Below, one piece after another: positions 48,284 to 59,700 of a stretch of DNA of 64,000 nt. The stretch is from assembly GCA_028622995.1 (NCBI GenBank), contig JAJQJQ010000033.1, forward strand, positions 1,798,001 to 1,862,000, read 5' to 3'. Both the position numbers and the translations under genes were made by a program. The stretch is from Panagrolaimus kolymaensis. Taxonomy: Eukaryota; Nematoda; Chromadorea; Rhabditida; Panagrolaimidae. Below the pieces are notes generated by a model that saw only the letters and a program-made list of their open reading frames with translations, had not been told where the DNA came from and did not search any database. Within the stretch, counting starts at the first letter, position 1. Each line of letters begins with the position of its first letter.

Positions 48284-51135
48284 TTTAATAATATGTAATA
48301 ATACTAATTTTAAAATGGAAAGAAGAGAGTTAACGCGGATGTCCTAAAAATGAAAAATGAATGTAACATGTGTATGCACATACCTACATAAGAGTTTAAC
48401 ATGCACGAAAGAAATGAGTATCTTAAGGTCAAATCAAAATTACAAAAGCGTTAGACTTTGATTTTAAATCCAAGATTAAGAAAATCTCAGGAGAGAAAAA
48501 AATGGTGCATAAAAATGTTGTTTTGAAAAATAACAAAAACAACATGGAAATAAAATAAAAATAACGCAACAAAACAATGTTTTTTGATCTTAGTTTGCTC
48601 CGATTGCGTGGGTTTAAAACATGGGTTAAAATTTGGAGAAAAAAAATATGAAACGACCTTTATGATCAAAGTGAACCTTTTTTGTAGAACAAACATTATC
48701 GCAATGAAATGTAAAGGTGAAAGAAAAAAAAGAGAGTTGAAAACAAATATTGTCAAGTTTTAAAAAAAGAAGTTGATGGCGGCGTAGTTAGTTAGTCGCA
48801 GCCAGCTTGTAAAAATATGTATGTATGTGAGCCATCACCACCACAAAAAAGGTGACGTTTAATTGGGCAAAAAAAGACAAAAAACTAAGCCATTGCAATG
48901 GAACTCAAAAAAAGTGCAACAAAGAGGGCATAACAAAGATGATCAACAAAAAAATTTACCGCAGAGAAATTTAAAGGAAATAAAAACGAGTGAGAGGAAA
49001 AAAGAGAAGCGAAACTGTTCAAATAAATGAATCATTTTTTGGTTTAAATCAATCACAAAATGCATAAAATAATGTTTATGGAAAGCTCATGGAAAAAATT
49101 TGGGGACACAAATTAATGTAACAAGATTCATAACAGTCGAAACAAAAATAAAGTGTATGTAATCGATTATGATCAAATGGAGGCAGCAGCAACAGCATTG
49201 GCGGTTGGCGGCGATGTGGTGCGGTAAAATGGCTGCTGTTGACAACTATCGACCGGTACACGTGAACACGTTTTTCCGCATTTTAGTCCCTGTGACTGAC
49301 GCAGAACAAAAAAAGCAAAATGAAATGGAAATAAAAATAAAAGAACGACGCAGCGGCAATAAAGAAAGAAGCATCAAGTTTGTTGGAAAAAAAAAAAGTT
49401 TTGATCTGTGAAAGAGAATGTTACAGCCAATAACATAAAATAATTATTTGTTATTCCTCTTTTCGTCAAACTTTCTTTTCCCCTTTTTTTACCTAAAAGG
49501 TTAAAGCCTAATGGCGTCGCGCGCACATGCTTCTTGTAGTCTAGTTGCCGCGGGAAAGAAAAAAGTTATAACAACGAAAGACTAAAAAAGACTTTATTTT
49601 CAAGTTCCCAAGGAAACATTGACACAAAAGTGAAAGCAAGCAACACGTCTTCTGCTACCGAACTAACTGAAAATTATGACTTTTCTTTTTATTTTTTGCA
49701 ATGTAAAAAATTTTGTTTGCACTTTGTCGGTAAAATCTCTTCTTTTTTTGACATAGAGGAAGAAGAGAGAAGAGAGAAGAGAGAAAGGGAGTGTAAGATT
49801 AAAAAGATCACAGAGATCGTGCTTAATCTATTTTTCGTATGTTTTTAGTAAGGGAGGCGACTGTTGAGGCTGCTATTGGCAACATTGATTTCATTCTCTC
49901 ATGGTTAAATATGTCACACCCAAACAAAAAAATAAAAAACAACAAAATTAAAGACCATGTTGACATGAAATGGAAGAGCATTAAAAAATCTGGGAAAAAC
50001 AAAGGAAATAAATACTGTAATTATGAAAATTATTCTGAACAACAAAAATTTCGAAAAAAGCGAGCAAAACTAAAAAAACATTTGATCAAGTCAAATTTGG
50101 TATGCTATGGTTGATCTTGAAAAAAAGCTCATCCAAGGAAGCATAAGAAATATCTAAAAACTATGGATTTTGTTATGAAAATATTTCACATATCTTTTTT
50201 TCTTTCAGATTTTTACTAACTTCCATAAAAAAATTACGGTAATTTTTTTTATAAATGAATGAAACAACAGGTTATAAAATATTACATTTTAAAAATTTAA
50301 AGAAAAAGTAAGCTTTAAAATATTTACTTTTTTTACTTTTCTAAACTGAAAATTAACGCTTTTTATAGCACCTTTTTATCCAAGTTGTTGTTGCTGCAGT
50401 TTTAAAAAAATAATTTTAGAAAATTATATGTCTGCTTTATTTTTTTCTGAGTACTCTTGTACCAACATAAACATCATAAGGTTACTTTTTTATGGTTGTA
50501 GTATAATTTTCTCAGCATTCATTTTTGCATTGTAAATTACGAAAAAAATTACAACTATAAATGCATTTATAAATCGAATTTAACAAAACTTTAATCTTTA
50601 AAAAGCTTTAGTATATTACTGTAAAGCTACTTGTAAAAAATAATAATTTTTAAATTGTTGTTTGTTTTTTTATTTTTGTTGGAAAAAACTTTACAAAAAG
50701 AAAATCTCATTTCATCTAAATATGTGGCTTCCATAAACAATAATAACACATGATTGCTTTAGGCTAGAATAAAATTTCAGTAATCTATGTATTACTTTAA
50801 AATTGCAACCTTTTATTTGGTTTTTATACTTAGAAAAATTTCTCTAGAAAATCAATCATCTCATTCTCAAAAATTTAAAAAGAAGAAAACCTTTTCCTTC
50901 AAATATCATGGATTTGTTAAAACCACCATCATCGCCACCACAATTGCTCCAATTCATTGCATTTTTCAGGAATCTGTGTCATTGCATTTAGAAAATAAAA
51001 GAAAAATGACGATGGAAGAAAGAAAAAATTGAAAGTTTTCGTACAATCCAAAAACGAGCGCAGTTTTATCCTTAAAATTTTATCCGTCATTTTTTTAAAC
51101 TGATTTTTTTCTTTTTGAATTTTGTTGAAATTGGA
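48284..51135. other. Intergenic region upstream of NHR B
   Basis: About 2.85 kb without a supported exon. Features are GTATGTATGT runs near 48816, a more GC-rich patch with a CACGTG hexamer near 49180-49290, another GC-rich patch near 49510-49555, a GA-rich tract (49755-49793) and ATTACGGTAAT palindromes at 50233 and 50615. Open frames at 49630-50114 look like chance, being Lys/Asn-rich without splice partners. Promoters of NHR B (leftward) and of the DB gene (rightward) should lie here. Confidence 0.5.
49755..49793. repeat. GA-rich (AGAGA/AAGAG) low-complexity tract
   Basis: An almost pure purine run of AGAAGAG-type units. It may be an imperfect microsatellite. Confidence 0.6.
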
Positions 51136-51896
51136 ATGATTTCGAGATTTGTGGCAGTTGCATTGATTTGTTTTATTTTGGTTGAAGCTAATTCTCGATC
51201 TCTTGAATGCCCTAAAATAGCTATCGCTGAATGTTGTTCTCGATTATGGAGTGAGAGATGTCCACAGCCTCAATGTGCAAAGCAAGTGAATCGTAGATGC
51301 CCTGAACGAAAAGCTTTAATTCAAAGTGCCATACATTCACGAGATCTTCGACGATCACCGACTAAGACTGAAACTGTAAGTTGAGAAGGATTTGTTCTAA
51401 AAAATTTAGGAAGCCTAGTTTTAATTTTAGCCTAAATGTGGCACCGCCGAAACCGGCTATTTGCCATGCACTTCCAAAAATGTCGCCAATAAGCTTTTCC
51501 TTTCATGTTGTGAACTTTATGTTCCACCAGAATGTCATTTCATGTGTGAATATGAATATGATCAAGAAAAGACTAAAGCCATGGTAAATTTCATTCTTCC
51601 GTTTAACTTAATCGCAAAAACATCAATTTTAGTTGAGTAGAATGGTTATGGAAAATAAGTGCAGCTTCAAACATCTTTCATCCATTTTATATTGCGCTTC
51701 TCAAAATCGAAATAACACCAAATGTTGTGCTGATTTGGATTTGAATTCATCACAACTTATGGTAGGATCGCGTTGTTTACGGTTTTGTGATGTGAGTGGA
51801 TCGTCCCTTGATAAGATTACTAAAGAAGATGTCACATGCCTTTATAATTGGAACGTTATCATGTATTGTGGCCATTCAGGAATTACTGAAATGTAA
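51136..51896 (+). CDS. Secreted DB-module protein with extra Cys-rich N-terminal region
   Basis: Three exons join in phase: 51136-51375, 51431-51583, 51633-51896. They give 218 residues. A signal peptide (about 1-20, ending LVEANS) is followed by a Cys/Arg/Pro-rich segment (about 25-60, with AECCSRLWSERCPQPQC) absent from the paralog at 33582-34201. Then comes the DB module: CGTAETGYLPC, SCCELYVPPEC, ILYCASQN, TKCCADLDL, RCLRFCDVSG, DVTCLYNWNVIMYC. The start is the ATG at 51136; the in-frame codons just upstream contain no ATG. AATAAA lies at 51934-51939. The two DB genes lie about 17 kb apart and in opposite orientation, so they are dispersed rather than tandem. Role: secreted or extracellular ligand-like protein by family; specific function unknown. 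Confidence 0.92.
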
Positions 51897-52256
51897 TTTA
51901 AACTCTTTGTTTTTTTTTTGTAATTAAAATAATAATAAAAAAAGATTAAAAATAAATTTAACTTTAAACAAATAGTGTTGGTGTATTTAGCATTCTTTAG
52001 TTTGCAACTTTCAGAATTTTTTTATGTTGTAATTTTATTAATAAATTCGATTCCATTGTTGGATAAAAAACAGATAACATTGTTTTTATTTTGTGAGCGA
52101 GGCACATTCAAATTTTCAAACGCAAAAAAGGGAAATCTTTGCATGCATCTGTGTTCCTTTTTGCCTTTCACCTTCTTTTTTTTCTTCAATCGCAAACTTA
52201 TTCCTTCTTCCTTCAATCAAAATCAACAAAAATTTGTTTGCTGTTATTAAAAAAAT

Positions 52257-52851
52257 ATGGACGCTGAAAGTATTGAAATGAATAATTTTTGGTTGGATGA
52301 ACAAGCTCTATTGGTATTTGGAACAACATCAACTTATTACATGCTTTTAATTCCTTCAATTTTGTTTACATTTATTCTTGCTCGATTTTTTATGAATCTT
52401 GGTTTTGATTTCTTTGTAAGTAATTAAAAAATCAAAATATTTATTTTGCTTTTTTTATTGCAAGCTATTGCAAAAAAAGAAAATGTGAGTTTTTTTCTTC
52501 TTCTATCAAATCAAAGGTGTGAGACTACATCGTATTATCGCATGTCTTTGAACAAAGTGCATTTAGACATCGCCTGATTATTCGTTTGTCACTTTCTCAT
52601 TTTTTTTAACTTTAAGATTGATACATACTTTCTAATTTATTGGTTATTTTAGAAATGTGAAGATGTTCTTTTTTTCTCGGTTTTGTATGTAATATTGATG
52701 CATTTATGTTGTTGTATATAAAAGACTGTCAAACATTTTGTCGATTATCTTCTCCAAAGACGAACGAGTGTTTTATCGCTTGATACATATCTTTGATCGT
52801 TACTTTCATAATTAACTTTAATATTTTGTTTAGGAATCTGCCGAATCATGA
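52257..52851 (+). CDS. Small single-pass membrane peptide ORF upstream of AGPAT (58 aa)
   Basis: Exon 52257-52415 opens with ATG and ends in a clean TTT|GTAAGT donor. The only good downstream acceptor, TTTTGTTTAG ending at 52833, joins it to GAATCTGCCGAATCATGA. The product is 58 residues: an acidic N-terminus (MDAESIEMNNFWLDEQ), one hydrophobic helix (about 26-46, YYMLLIPSILFTFILARFF) and the tail ESAES. The TGA stop (52849-52851) overlaps the ATG (52848-52850) of the acyltransferase ORF. The composition is protein-like, not random AT-rich sequence. It cannot be fused in frame to the enzyme. I do not recognise the peptide. It is either a micropeptide on a dicistronic mRNA or a translated upstream ORF. 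Confidence 0.6.
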
Positions 52852-53790
52852 TTGGATTGGATTTCTTCGATTCTCATCTATGCCTAACCATTTTTGCAAT
52901 AATTTTACTTCAACTTCCACTTGTTTATCATTTCTCTGTGCAAGGAAGATACGTAATACGAATGTTCTTATATAATCTGAGTGTATTAATAGCTGGCAGC
53001 TTTGGTGCTATTACAACAATACCAACTTACTTCCAAAATCGAGGTGGAATTTGGGCTTTCAAAACTTTTCAATTTTTCACCCTTTGGCTCGATGTTGATG
53101 TAGAAATTCGTGGTAAAGAAAGGCTTGAATGTGATGGTCAAATTGTAATTGTTTCAAATCATCAAAGTTCTTTGGATATTATTGGAATGGCTAAATGTTG
53201 GCCTGAACGTTGTACGATCATGATGAAAAGTTCTCTCAAATATGTTCCTGGTTTGAATATTACTTCAACTTTATGCAATACAATTTTTGTTGACCGACAT
53301 CATCGTGAAAAAGCACAAGAAGCTTTAAATAAAGCTGCCAAAACCATGAGTGAAAAAAATTTAAAGCTTTGGATTTTTCCTGAAGGTGAGTGTTGAATTT
53401 GATACCTTTTACAACTACAAAATAACCTTTACAATATTTTTAGGTACTCGATCTTGTGATCAAAATATGCTTCCATTTAAAAAAGGCGCTTTTATCATTG
53501 CAATTAGAAGTCAAATTCCTATCGTTCCTGTAGTGTTTTCATCATACTTGCCATTTTATTCCAAAGAAAAGAAATACTTTCATGCTAATGGTCAGATTAT
53601 TGCAGAAGTGTTGGATCCTATTCCAACTAAAGGGGTTTGTTTTCAATCTTGTTTATTTTGTCTTATTACCTATTAGTTTTAGATGTCTCCTGATGAAGCG
53701 CCTGCTCTTGCTGACCGTGTTAGATCGATTATGATGGAAACTTTCAAAAAGATAAGTAAAGAAGCAGAAGAAAAGCAGAAAAATGTTTAA
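52848..53790 (+). CDS. 1-acyl-sn-glycerol-3-phosphate acyltransferase (AGPAT/LPAAT)
   Basis: Three exons join in phase: 52848-53385 (exon begins at 52834), 53444-53634, 53683-53790. They give 278 residues, the usual size for AGPAT1/2 and nematode acl-1/acl-2 enzymes. The acyltransferase motifs are intact: NHQSSLD with His105 and Asp110, the FVDR motif, FPEGTRS (motif III, about 177-183) and VPIVPVV-type PIVPVVFSSY (motif IV). Hydrophobic N-terminal segments anchor it in the ER. It would convert lysophosphatidate to phosphatidate in glycerolipid synthesis. The C-terminal SPDEAPALADRVR matches the AGPAT1 family end. The start lies 14 bases after a splice acceptor at 52833, which may be used either for trans-splicing or for joining the upstream micropeptide exon. 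An AATAGA variant signal follows the stop. Confidence 0.94.
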
Positions 53791-54367
53791 CCGTATTTTG
53801 TACTTACTACTGACATTAATAATAGAATATATTGATAGTATAAATATTTCGTATTGTATTTTGTGTGTTTAATCCCAAATTATAATTTGTACTAATTAGG
53901 AGGTTTTCTATTTTATAAAGCATTTATCCATTATTTAACTTTGCGAATGATTTATTAACAAAAGTATGGTCGAAAGCTCATAACTCTCGGCGATAAGCGT
54001 TTGTAAAGTTTTTTTGCACCAAATTTCGAAAAAGGTATCATGGAACAAAAAAGTCCAAAGTAAAATTATGAGATAGATGTGTTACAATCCGAATCATGAT
54101 TGTCAATTTTAAGCTTGAATGATTTTTGTTTACAACCCTGTCCTAGCATCCCTTAGTTTAATAACGATTTTCGTTTATTTGCTCAGTGTGATTTGAATTT
54201 CCAACCTTTTTTAATAAGTAATTCATTCAGATTTTGCCTGATTAAAGGGAATGAAGACAATTTCAACTAATAATAAACCTTTATTTTATATAAACAACAA
54301 AAAAACAAAAATAACAATTGTACAAATCTTTGGCAAGTTTGAACAGGAAAAGATATACCCGTAATCA
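53791..54367. other. Spacer between convergent AGPAT and CCDC117-like genes
   Basis: About 580 bp containing the 3' UTRs of both genes. No exon or repeat seen. Confidence 0.6.
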
Positions 54368-56019
54368 TTAATCCATTTCCATAGGTTCGTAATCCATAGC
54401 ATTCTGATGGAATGTTGAAGTTGGCATTCTTATTGGATGTTGCCCATCGCTTGAACTGGTTGACGAAGCAGAAGAACTCATTGATGAGAAAAGTACATGA
54501 TGATCAGAGCTGTTGGATCCTAGCGGAGGTGATGCCGAGCTGCGGGTTGATGAACTTTCTTCAGGAAATGAAACATGACTTTGACCAATTCCATCAGCAA
54601 TATCTTCAATGTCGATATCGTCATCTTCTTCGACTTCAGTAATCCGATCATTGAATGATGAGCTGGTGTTATCACTAGAAGTTAGAGATGAAATGGTTGG
54701 TAGTGGAAGTGGACGCCACAAAACTAATTCATGGCCGGACTTTTTATGGCTGAAAGAGAAAATAAAAATTAGACAAAAGTTTTAAACAAAAACGTACTCA
54801 AAGAGATTTTCATTGGAAGAGAAATCTAACAATATCCCTCTCATATATGATGAAAAACAAACTTACAATTTGGATAAAAGATTATCGTTCTTTACATTCT
54901 TAATAAAGTTTTGAAGTTCATTGCTAATGACAAATTCTTTATCTCCATCATCGTCAGGTTCTTCAACAATTGGTTGATCGAAATCATCGCCGAGTGATTG
55001 AGGACTATCATCCAAAATTTCAGGATCCATTTCATAAATTCCAAGTTCGTTATCATGAATATCATCAATAAGAGGTGGAGGATTTGAATTGCTTAGATCC
55101 AACGAATCCAACCTTTGCGACATACGATCTTCATAATGCTTGCGTTTTGGTGATGGTCCATTATCTTCTTTACCCTGAAATATTAAAATTAATAAAATTA
55201 TTCCAAAACAATAACAAAAAACTTACTCTTCGCCTTTTCATCGAATTATGGAATTTTGTATTATTCACAGTTGGTAAATTAAGATTAGGCGGTTGTTGAA
55301 AAAATGATGTTGCAGGTGGAGTATTTTGCGATAGATAAAATGGTGGAGTGAATAACGCCATGAACGACTGCTCTGATGTAAAGAATGTAGATGAAAATAC
55401 GAGTAATTACGCGAGTGTTTTAGAACTTTTTTCTTTTTGTCGAGCAAAAAATAAACTACGAAATCAGTGTTTACTTTTTTTATAGCTTTTTTCCTTTTTT
55501 TCACTAACAAAAAAAAATACGAGAAAGAATGGGAATGTTCGCGAAGAGGCGCGTATTTTAAAAAATGAGACTAGAATGATCTGTTTTTTTCTAGAAAATT
55601 TCATAAATAAAAATGAATCAGGTGTGTGTGTTGTTTGTTTTTTGTTATTATTGCTTTAATTTCTTTAGTATTAAACTAATAGCATGAAAACAAGAAAAAA
55701 TGTGGCTTACATCTTCACCGGCAACAAGAAAAGCTCGTGTACAAAACTGCAAAAAAATAAAGAGAAAAAAATCCAGTAAAGTTAAATTTATTTTTGAAGC
55801 TAATAATTAGAAATGAAATGCAATTACAAATATGACAGCATGAATAAGTCCTTCAGGTTTTCTTTGCCACATTCTTCCAGTAAATTGATGAGAATTTATT
55901 GCTTCCATAACAGGATCGTGAGTTGATTGAATTCGAAACATGAAATTTTGATGATACAATTCATTTGATTTTGGTGACTTGTAATGATGAAATAATTCAG
56001 GTACGATGAGATCAAACAT
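54368..56019 (-). CDS. CCDC117-like protein with extra N-terminal region
   Basis: Five exons join in phase on the minus strand: 56019-55828, 55746-55711, 55367-55227, 55174-54867, 54749-54368. They give 352 residues. The middle part carries a basic nuclear-localisation-like stretch (MKRRRGKED, SPKRKHYEDR), then acidic disordered sequence and a helix (NELQNFIKNVKND). After it comes HELVLWRPLPLPT, which resembles the ELVLWKPLP motif I associate with CCDC117. The C-terminus is Ser-rich and acidic. The first 100 residues (MFDLIVPELFHHY, GRMWQRKPEGLIHAVIF) are ordered and hydrophobic and I cannot assign them. Internal initiation at the ATG at 55361 would give a shorter 274-residue protein that fits CCDC117 alone, so the five-exon model may merge two transcripts. 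The family call is tentative. Confidence 0.6.
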
Positions 56020-56781
56020 TTGGAGATTTCGATGAAGTTGAATTTATTTGAAGCAAGTACATTGATGAAAGTTGATCTTCGTGAAGAAATATTTTCTATG
56101 CAAATTTTCTTATCCTTTAGCATTTATTTTTTTTTTGTTGTTGCAAAATTTTAATAAAGATTATATTATTTTCTCAGCATCAAAAAACATTCAATTATGT
56201 CAAAAGTTTGCTCTCATCTTACTGTAGCAGCAATCTTTCCTAGAAATGCATGAACAATAAAAAGTGTCAATTAAATAACGCTTTTTATACAAAAAAAAGT
56301 TTGCTTTCACGCGTGTATGAGAATAACCTAAGTGTTCCCATAGAAACCTTGGTAATTTTTAACTGTCATTTATTTCACATCAGTCAATGAATTGCCACAA
56401 CCTCCACCTGTAGTAGTCAACTATAAGCTTTTAGGTTGACAACGCTTAGAAGCCATAATATAATTTTCTTTCCTTTTATTTTGAAAAACATAGGACCAAG
56501 GAATTTTTTTTTTGCCAATTTTGGTTAAAATAACTAGCGTAGCCGAAGGTCACTCATTTTTTTCGAAGAAAAAAAGAAAGTTTTTTAGACCGGAAAAAAG
56601 GGCCATTGAAAAAAGAAAAAGAAAGTCAATTGTTGAACGTCAGCTTTGTTTGAGAGTGGACATTTGACTAACTGCAAAGGTGTTATTTTACTTTGTAAGG
56701 TTGTATTTTGATGGATTAGATATTTATTCAAATTATTTAAAAATTATTGTTACGATATTTGATTTTTGACAAAATATTGTA
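56020..56781. other. Divergent promoter region
   Basis: About 760 bp between the leftward CCDC117-like gene and the rightward CTL gene. It is AT-rich, with a TTACTGTAG-type motif near 56219. No exon seen. Confidence 0.5.
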
Positions 56782-59700
56782 ATGACGTTTCTCAAAGTTG
56801 TTCCCTCAGGTAAAGTTTCACAATTATTTAAATTATTTGTTTTAAAGTTTTTATTTTATTAAAAAAACTAAAATGCTTGACATTAAAAAAATATTAAATA
56901 ATGACGTTTTAAAACAAATTTTTTATGCTACGTTTTGAAATGATATACTGTAATGACTGCTCTTCGCAAATAAGTTTATAAAAAATTTAAAATTTTTGAT
57001 TTCCATTATTGAATTTTTTTACGATGATTTAAAAAAAATTAGGAATTAATAAGGTTTCTTGATTGGAACTTTTTCGAATCCATTAAATTTTACAGAAGAA
57101 AGTGGTCGTCCACCAACGCAACCAAAATTTGTACAAAATTATGTTTCGGATGGTCGAAGGTAAGTTAAATATTTTATTTTTAAAAATTTTAATTAAAAGG
57201 TTTTGCCAAAGGTTCGAAACAGTGAGTTTTGATTTAAAATTAATTAGCTTGACTCAAGTTAATAAAATATGCAAATGTAAAAGTCTCTTTGGCTTTTTTT
57301 TTCCTTTTGCTTTACTTTTTGAGTTTTAAAAGCTAAAATACTGCTTGAGTTTTATCCCCGTCTTATTTTTAAAGAAGCAACAAAAATACCTGTTCCATTT
57401 ACTCATTCACTTAAATGGTTAATAAAAAAATGATGTTTTTAAAAAACACTTCGACTCGATTCAACACCAAGCTTTCCATGTGAGCTTCATGCAAGGAGTG
57501 TTTTTGACATGTCAATTTTTTTTTCTTCCCTTCTTGAGTTAGAATGAAATTTTATGCGTGAAAAATGATTAATTTGACGCTAAATTTTTTTTCATCCGGA
57601 CATATGTAAGTAACCTTCAGTCAGACAAACGCCTGAGGTCAACTTACATTCAAGTCTGTTTTTTCTTTTTTGCTTTTGTTGTTTGTTGCTTCACAGTTTG
57701 AAAGTTTTGATTCAAGTTATTTGGCCTTTAAATAAACAATGGGAAGGTTTCTGTAAAATATTTTTTTATGGACAAGGAAAATGAAAGCGGTTTTGCGCAA
57801 CAAAGTTTTATTTTGTTTCTCGTCATCCAAGGTCGGTCAGCAGCAGCGCTTTGAATGAGAATAAAAAAAGCACTTGAGCATAACTACCCCGGAGGCTGTG
57901 ACGATCAAACATGATGCACGCATTCATTTTCTGTGACTCATTGATCCATGCGCAAAAAATTGAGATTTTAGAATCGATTTTAAATGGATTAAAAAACTAA
58001 CAGGCTTACTACTTTTTTCTTCTTCGCTCTATGCTTTTAAGTTAAACGTCACCAAAAAGGCGTATCTTCTTTTTTTAATTTTTGCAGAAAAAGAAAGAAT
58101 TGGGATTTGATAAAAAAAACTTTCTTATTTTAGCCTTTTATGGATGTTTTTTATTTTTAGTATCTTTCTTTATTTAAAAAGATTTGTCATTGTTGTTGCA
58201 ATTATTTTGCTAAGTTTTAAGCAGTTACACTTTTTCCTTTTTATTAAACCGTGAAATTTATCATTTGAACCACTTCTATCATTTTTATTGATACTAATTA
58301 CCATTACATTTCGGTACAAGCAACCATCGGTTTCTCCATTCTTTTTCTTAAGGAAGCTAGCTTTTCAATTTTTTTGACTTATTTTTTTTGCGCACTTTTG
58401 TTTTTTTTATTTGTTTTTGATGACCGATCAGAGTGGCCGCAGCAGCAACATCAGCAACAGCAGCAGTACACTTGGTTTAATTGCTTGTTGTCGTCGTGGT
58501 CGTCGTTTTCGACTTGAGTTTCTCCCTCTCTCCTCCTCATCATTCCCCATTTTTGGCCTTCGAAAGATAGATAGATTCCTTCACTCAATTCTACCGCATT
58601 TTTTTCTCTTTTCATTTGTACATTTATTTGCTCGTATTTTAACTCTTATTTTTTTTTATTCTTCCAATTTATAATCGTTTTTTATTTAGCAGAAAGACGA
58701 AAGAAATCCATTAATTGTTTCTTTACTTTTTATTATTCTTCCATGGCTAAAATTAAACTTCAAATGACGCAGTAACTGTTTTTTTCACTCACTTTAATCT
58801 TATTGCCTCAGGGCTTTAGCCATTTTTTTCTGCTGCTTAACTTATAAGCTTTTCTTTGAATGCCATAGAAAATTAAATAATAAAAAAAAGTCAAGAAAAA
58901 ATGTATTCACGCAAAGGCGGAGGTTTCATTCAACAACCTACAGCACCTTACTATATTTCAAGTAGCAGTCCATCAACTTCTTCCACATCTTCTGGTAGTG
59001 GGAATTCCTTTTCAATTTATTCTGAAATTGATATTCCTCCACCGCCGAGGATTCCATTACCAGAGCTGCCGCCTCCAGATTATCTCCCGCGAGATTCCAA
59101 CGCTTTAATTGGCGAACGAGCAGCTAATTTTGATATACCTTTGGCAAAACTTAAAAAATATCAATTTAAACCTAAAAAACCATATAATCCATTACTTTTA
59201 ACTCGCAGGGGATGCACTGATATTCTTTGCTGTTTTGTATTTTTAATATTTTTGGCTGGATGGGTTGCTGTTGCTATATTTGGTAAGTCTCTTTTTTTAA
59301 ATTTGATAGATGCAATAAATAGTGATATTATGATTCAAAAATTAAAGGTGAAAATGAAATTTTTGTTGTTTTGAAGTTAAACTTTATTTAGGGTTTTTTG
59401 AAATTTTATTTTTTGAAAAGTAAATTTAGAAACGGTCAAAGAAGGGATTAATCGCTAAATGACCCGTTTTTCCTTTCTTTTTTTTTTTAAAGTATAGCTA
59501 TTTTTTGCAGGATTTATGTGGGGAAAACCAGAACGTTTAATTCATCCCACAGATTCATACGGCCGAACATGTGGAAGTAACCGAGTAGGAGCTTATGATT
59601 TACGGTAAGCATCTTATCATCATCATTATCGAAAAGAAAGAAAAATATTCTCAAAGATGAATTTATTTTTTTCAGCGATAAGCCATATTTACTTTTCTTT

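Noticed and set aside
49169..49411. Open frame starting MIKWRQQQQHWR and the opposite frame at 49076-49261
   Set aside because: The two frames overlap on opposite strands in a GC-rich patch, show no known motif and have no splice partners; more likely regulatory DNA.
49511..49585. Short ORF MASRAHASCSLVAAGKKK in a GC-rich patch
   Set aside because: It has about 24 codons, no splice donor and no homology I can recognise, and looks incidental.
52257..53385. Exon 52257-52415 as the N-terminus of the AGPAT enzyme
   Set aside because: Joining it to the only good acceptor gives GAA TCT GCC GAA TCA TGA, a stop, and intermediate exons that would fix the phase create a stop at the junction.
54780..54840. 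Possible small exon encoding SSNENLFE in the CCDC117-like gene
   Set aside because: The frame does not fit the flanking exons, and the only in-frame acceptor would leave an intron of about 30 bp with a poor acceptor. The direct join of flanking exons is in phase.
57196..57225. GGTTCGAAAC as a tRNA B-box
   Set aside because: No matching A-box, acceptor stem or anticodon arm can be drawn around it. No tRNA gene was found in the window.
58421..58674. Ser-rich ORF MTDQSGRSSNISNSSS as a third CTL N-terminus
   Set aside because: No donor leaves the phase needed by 59209, and the downstream sequence becomes Phe-rich T-run translation.
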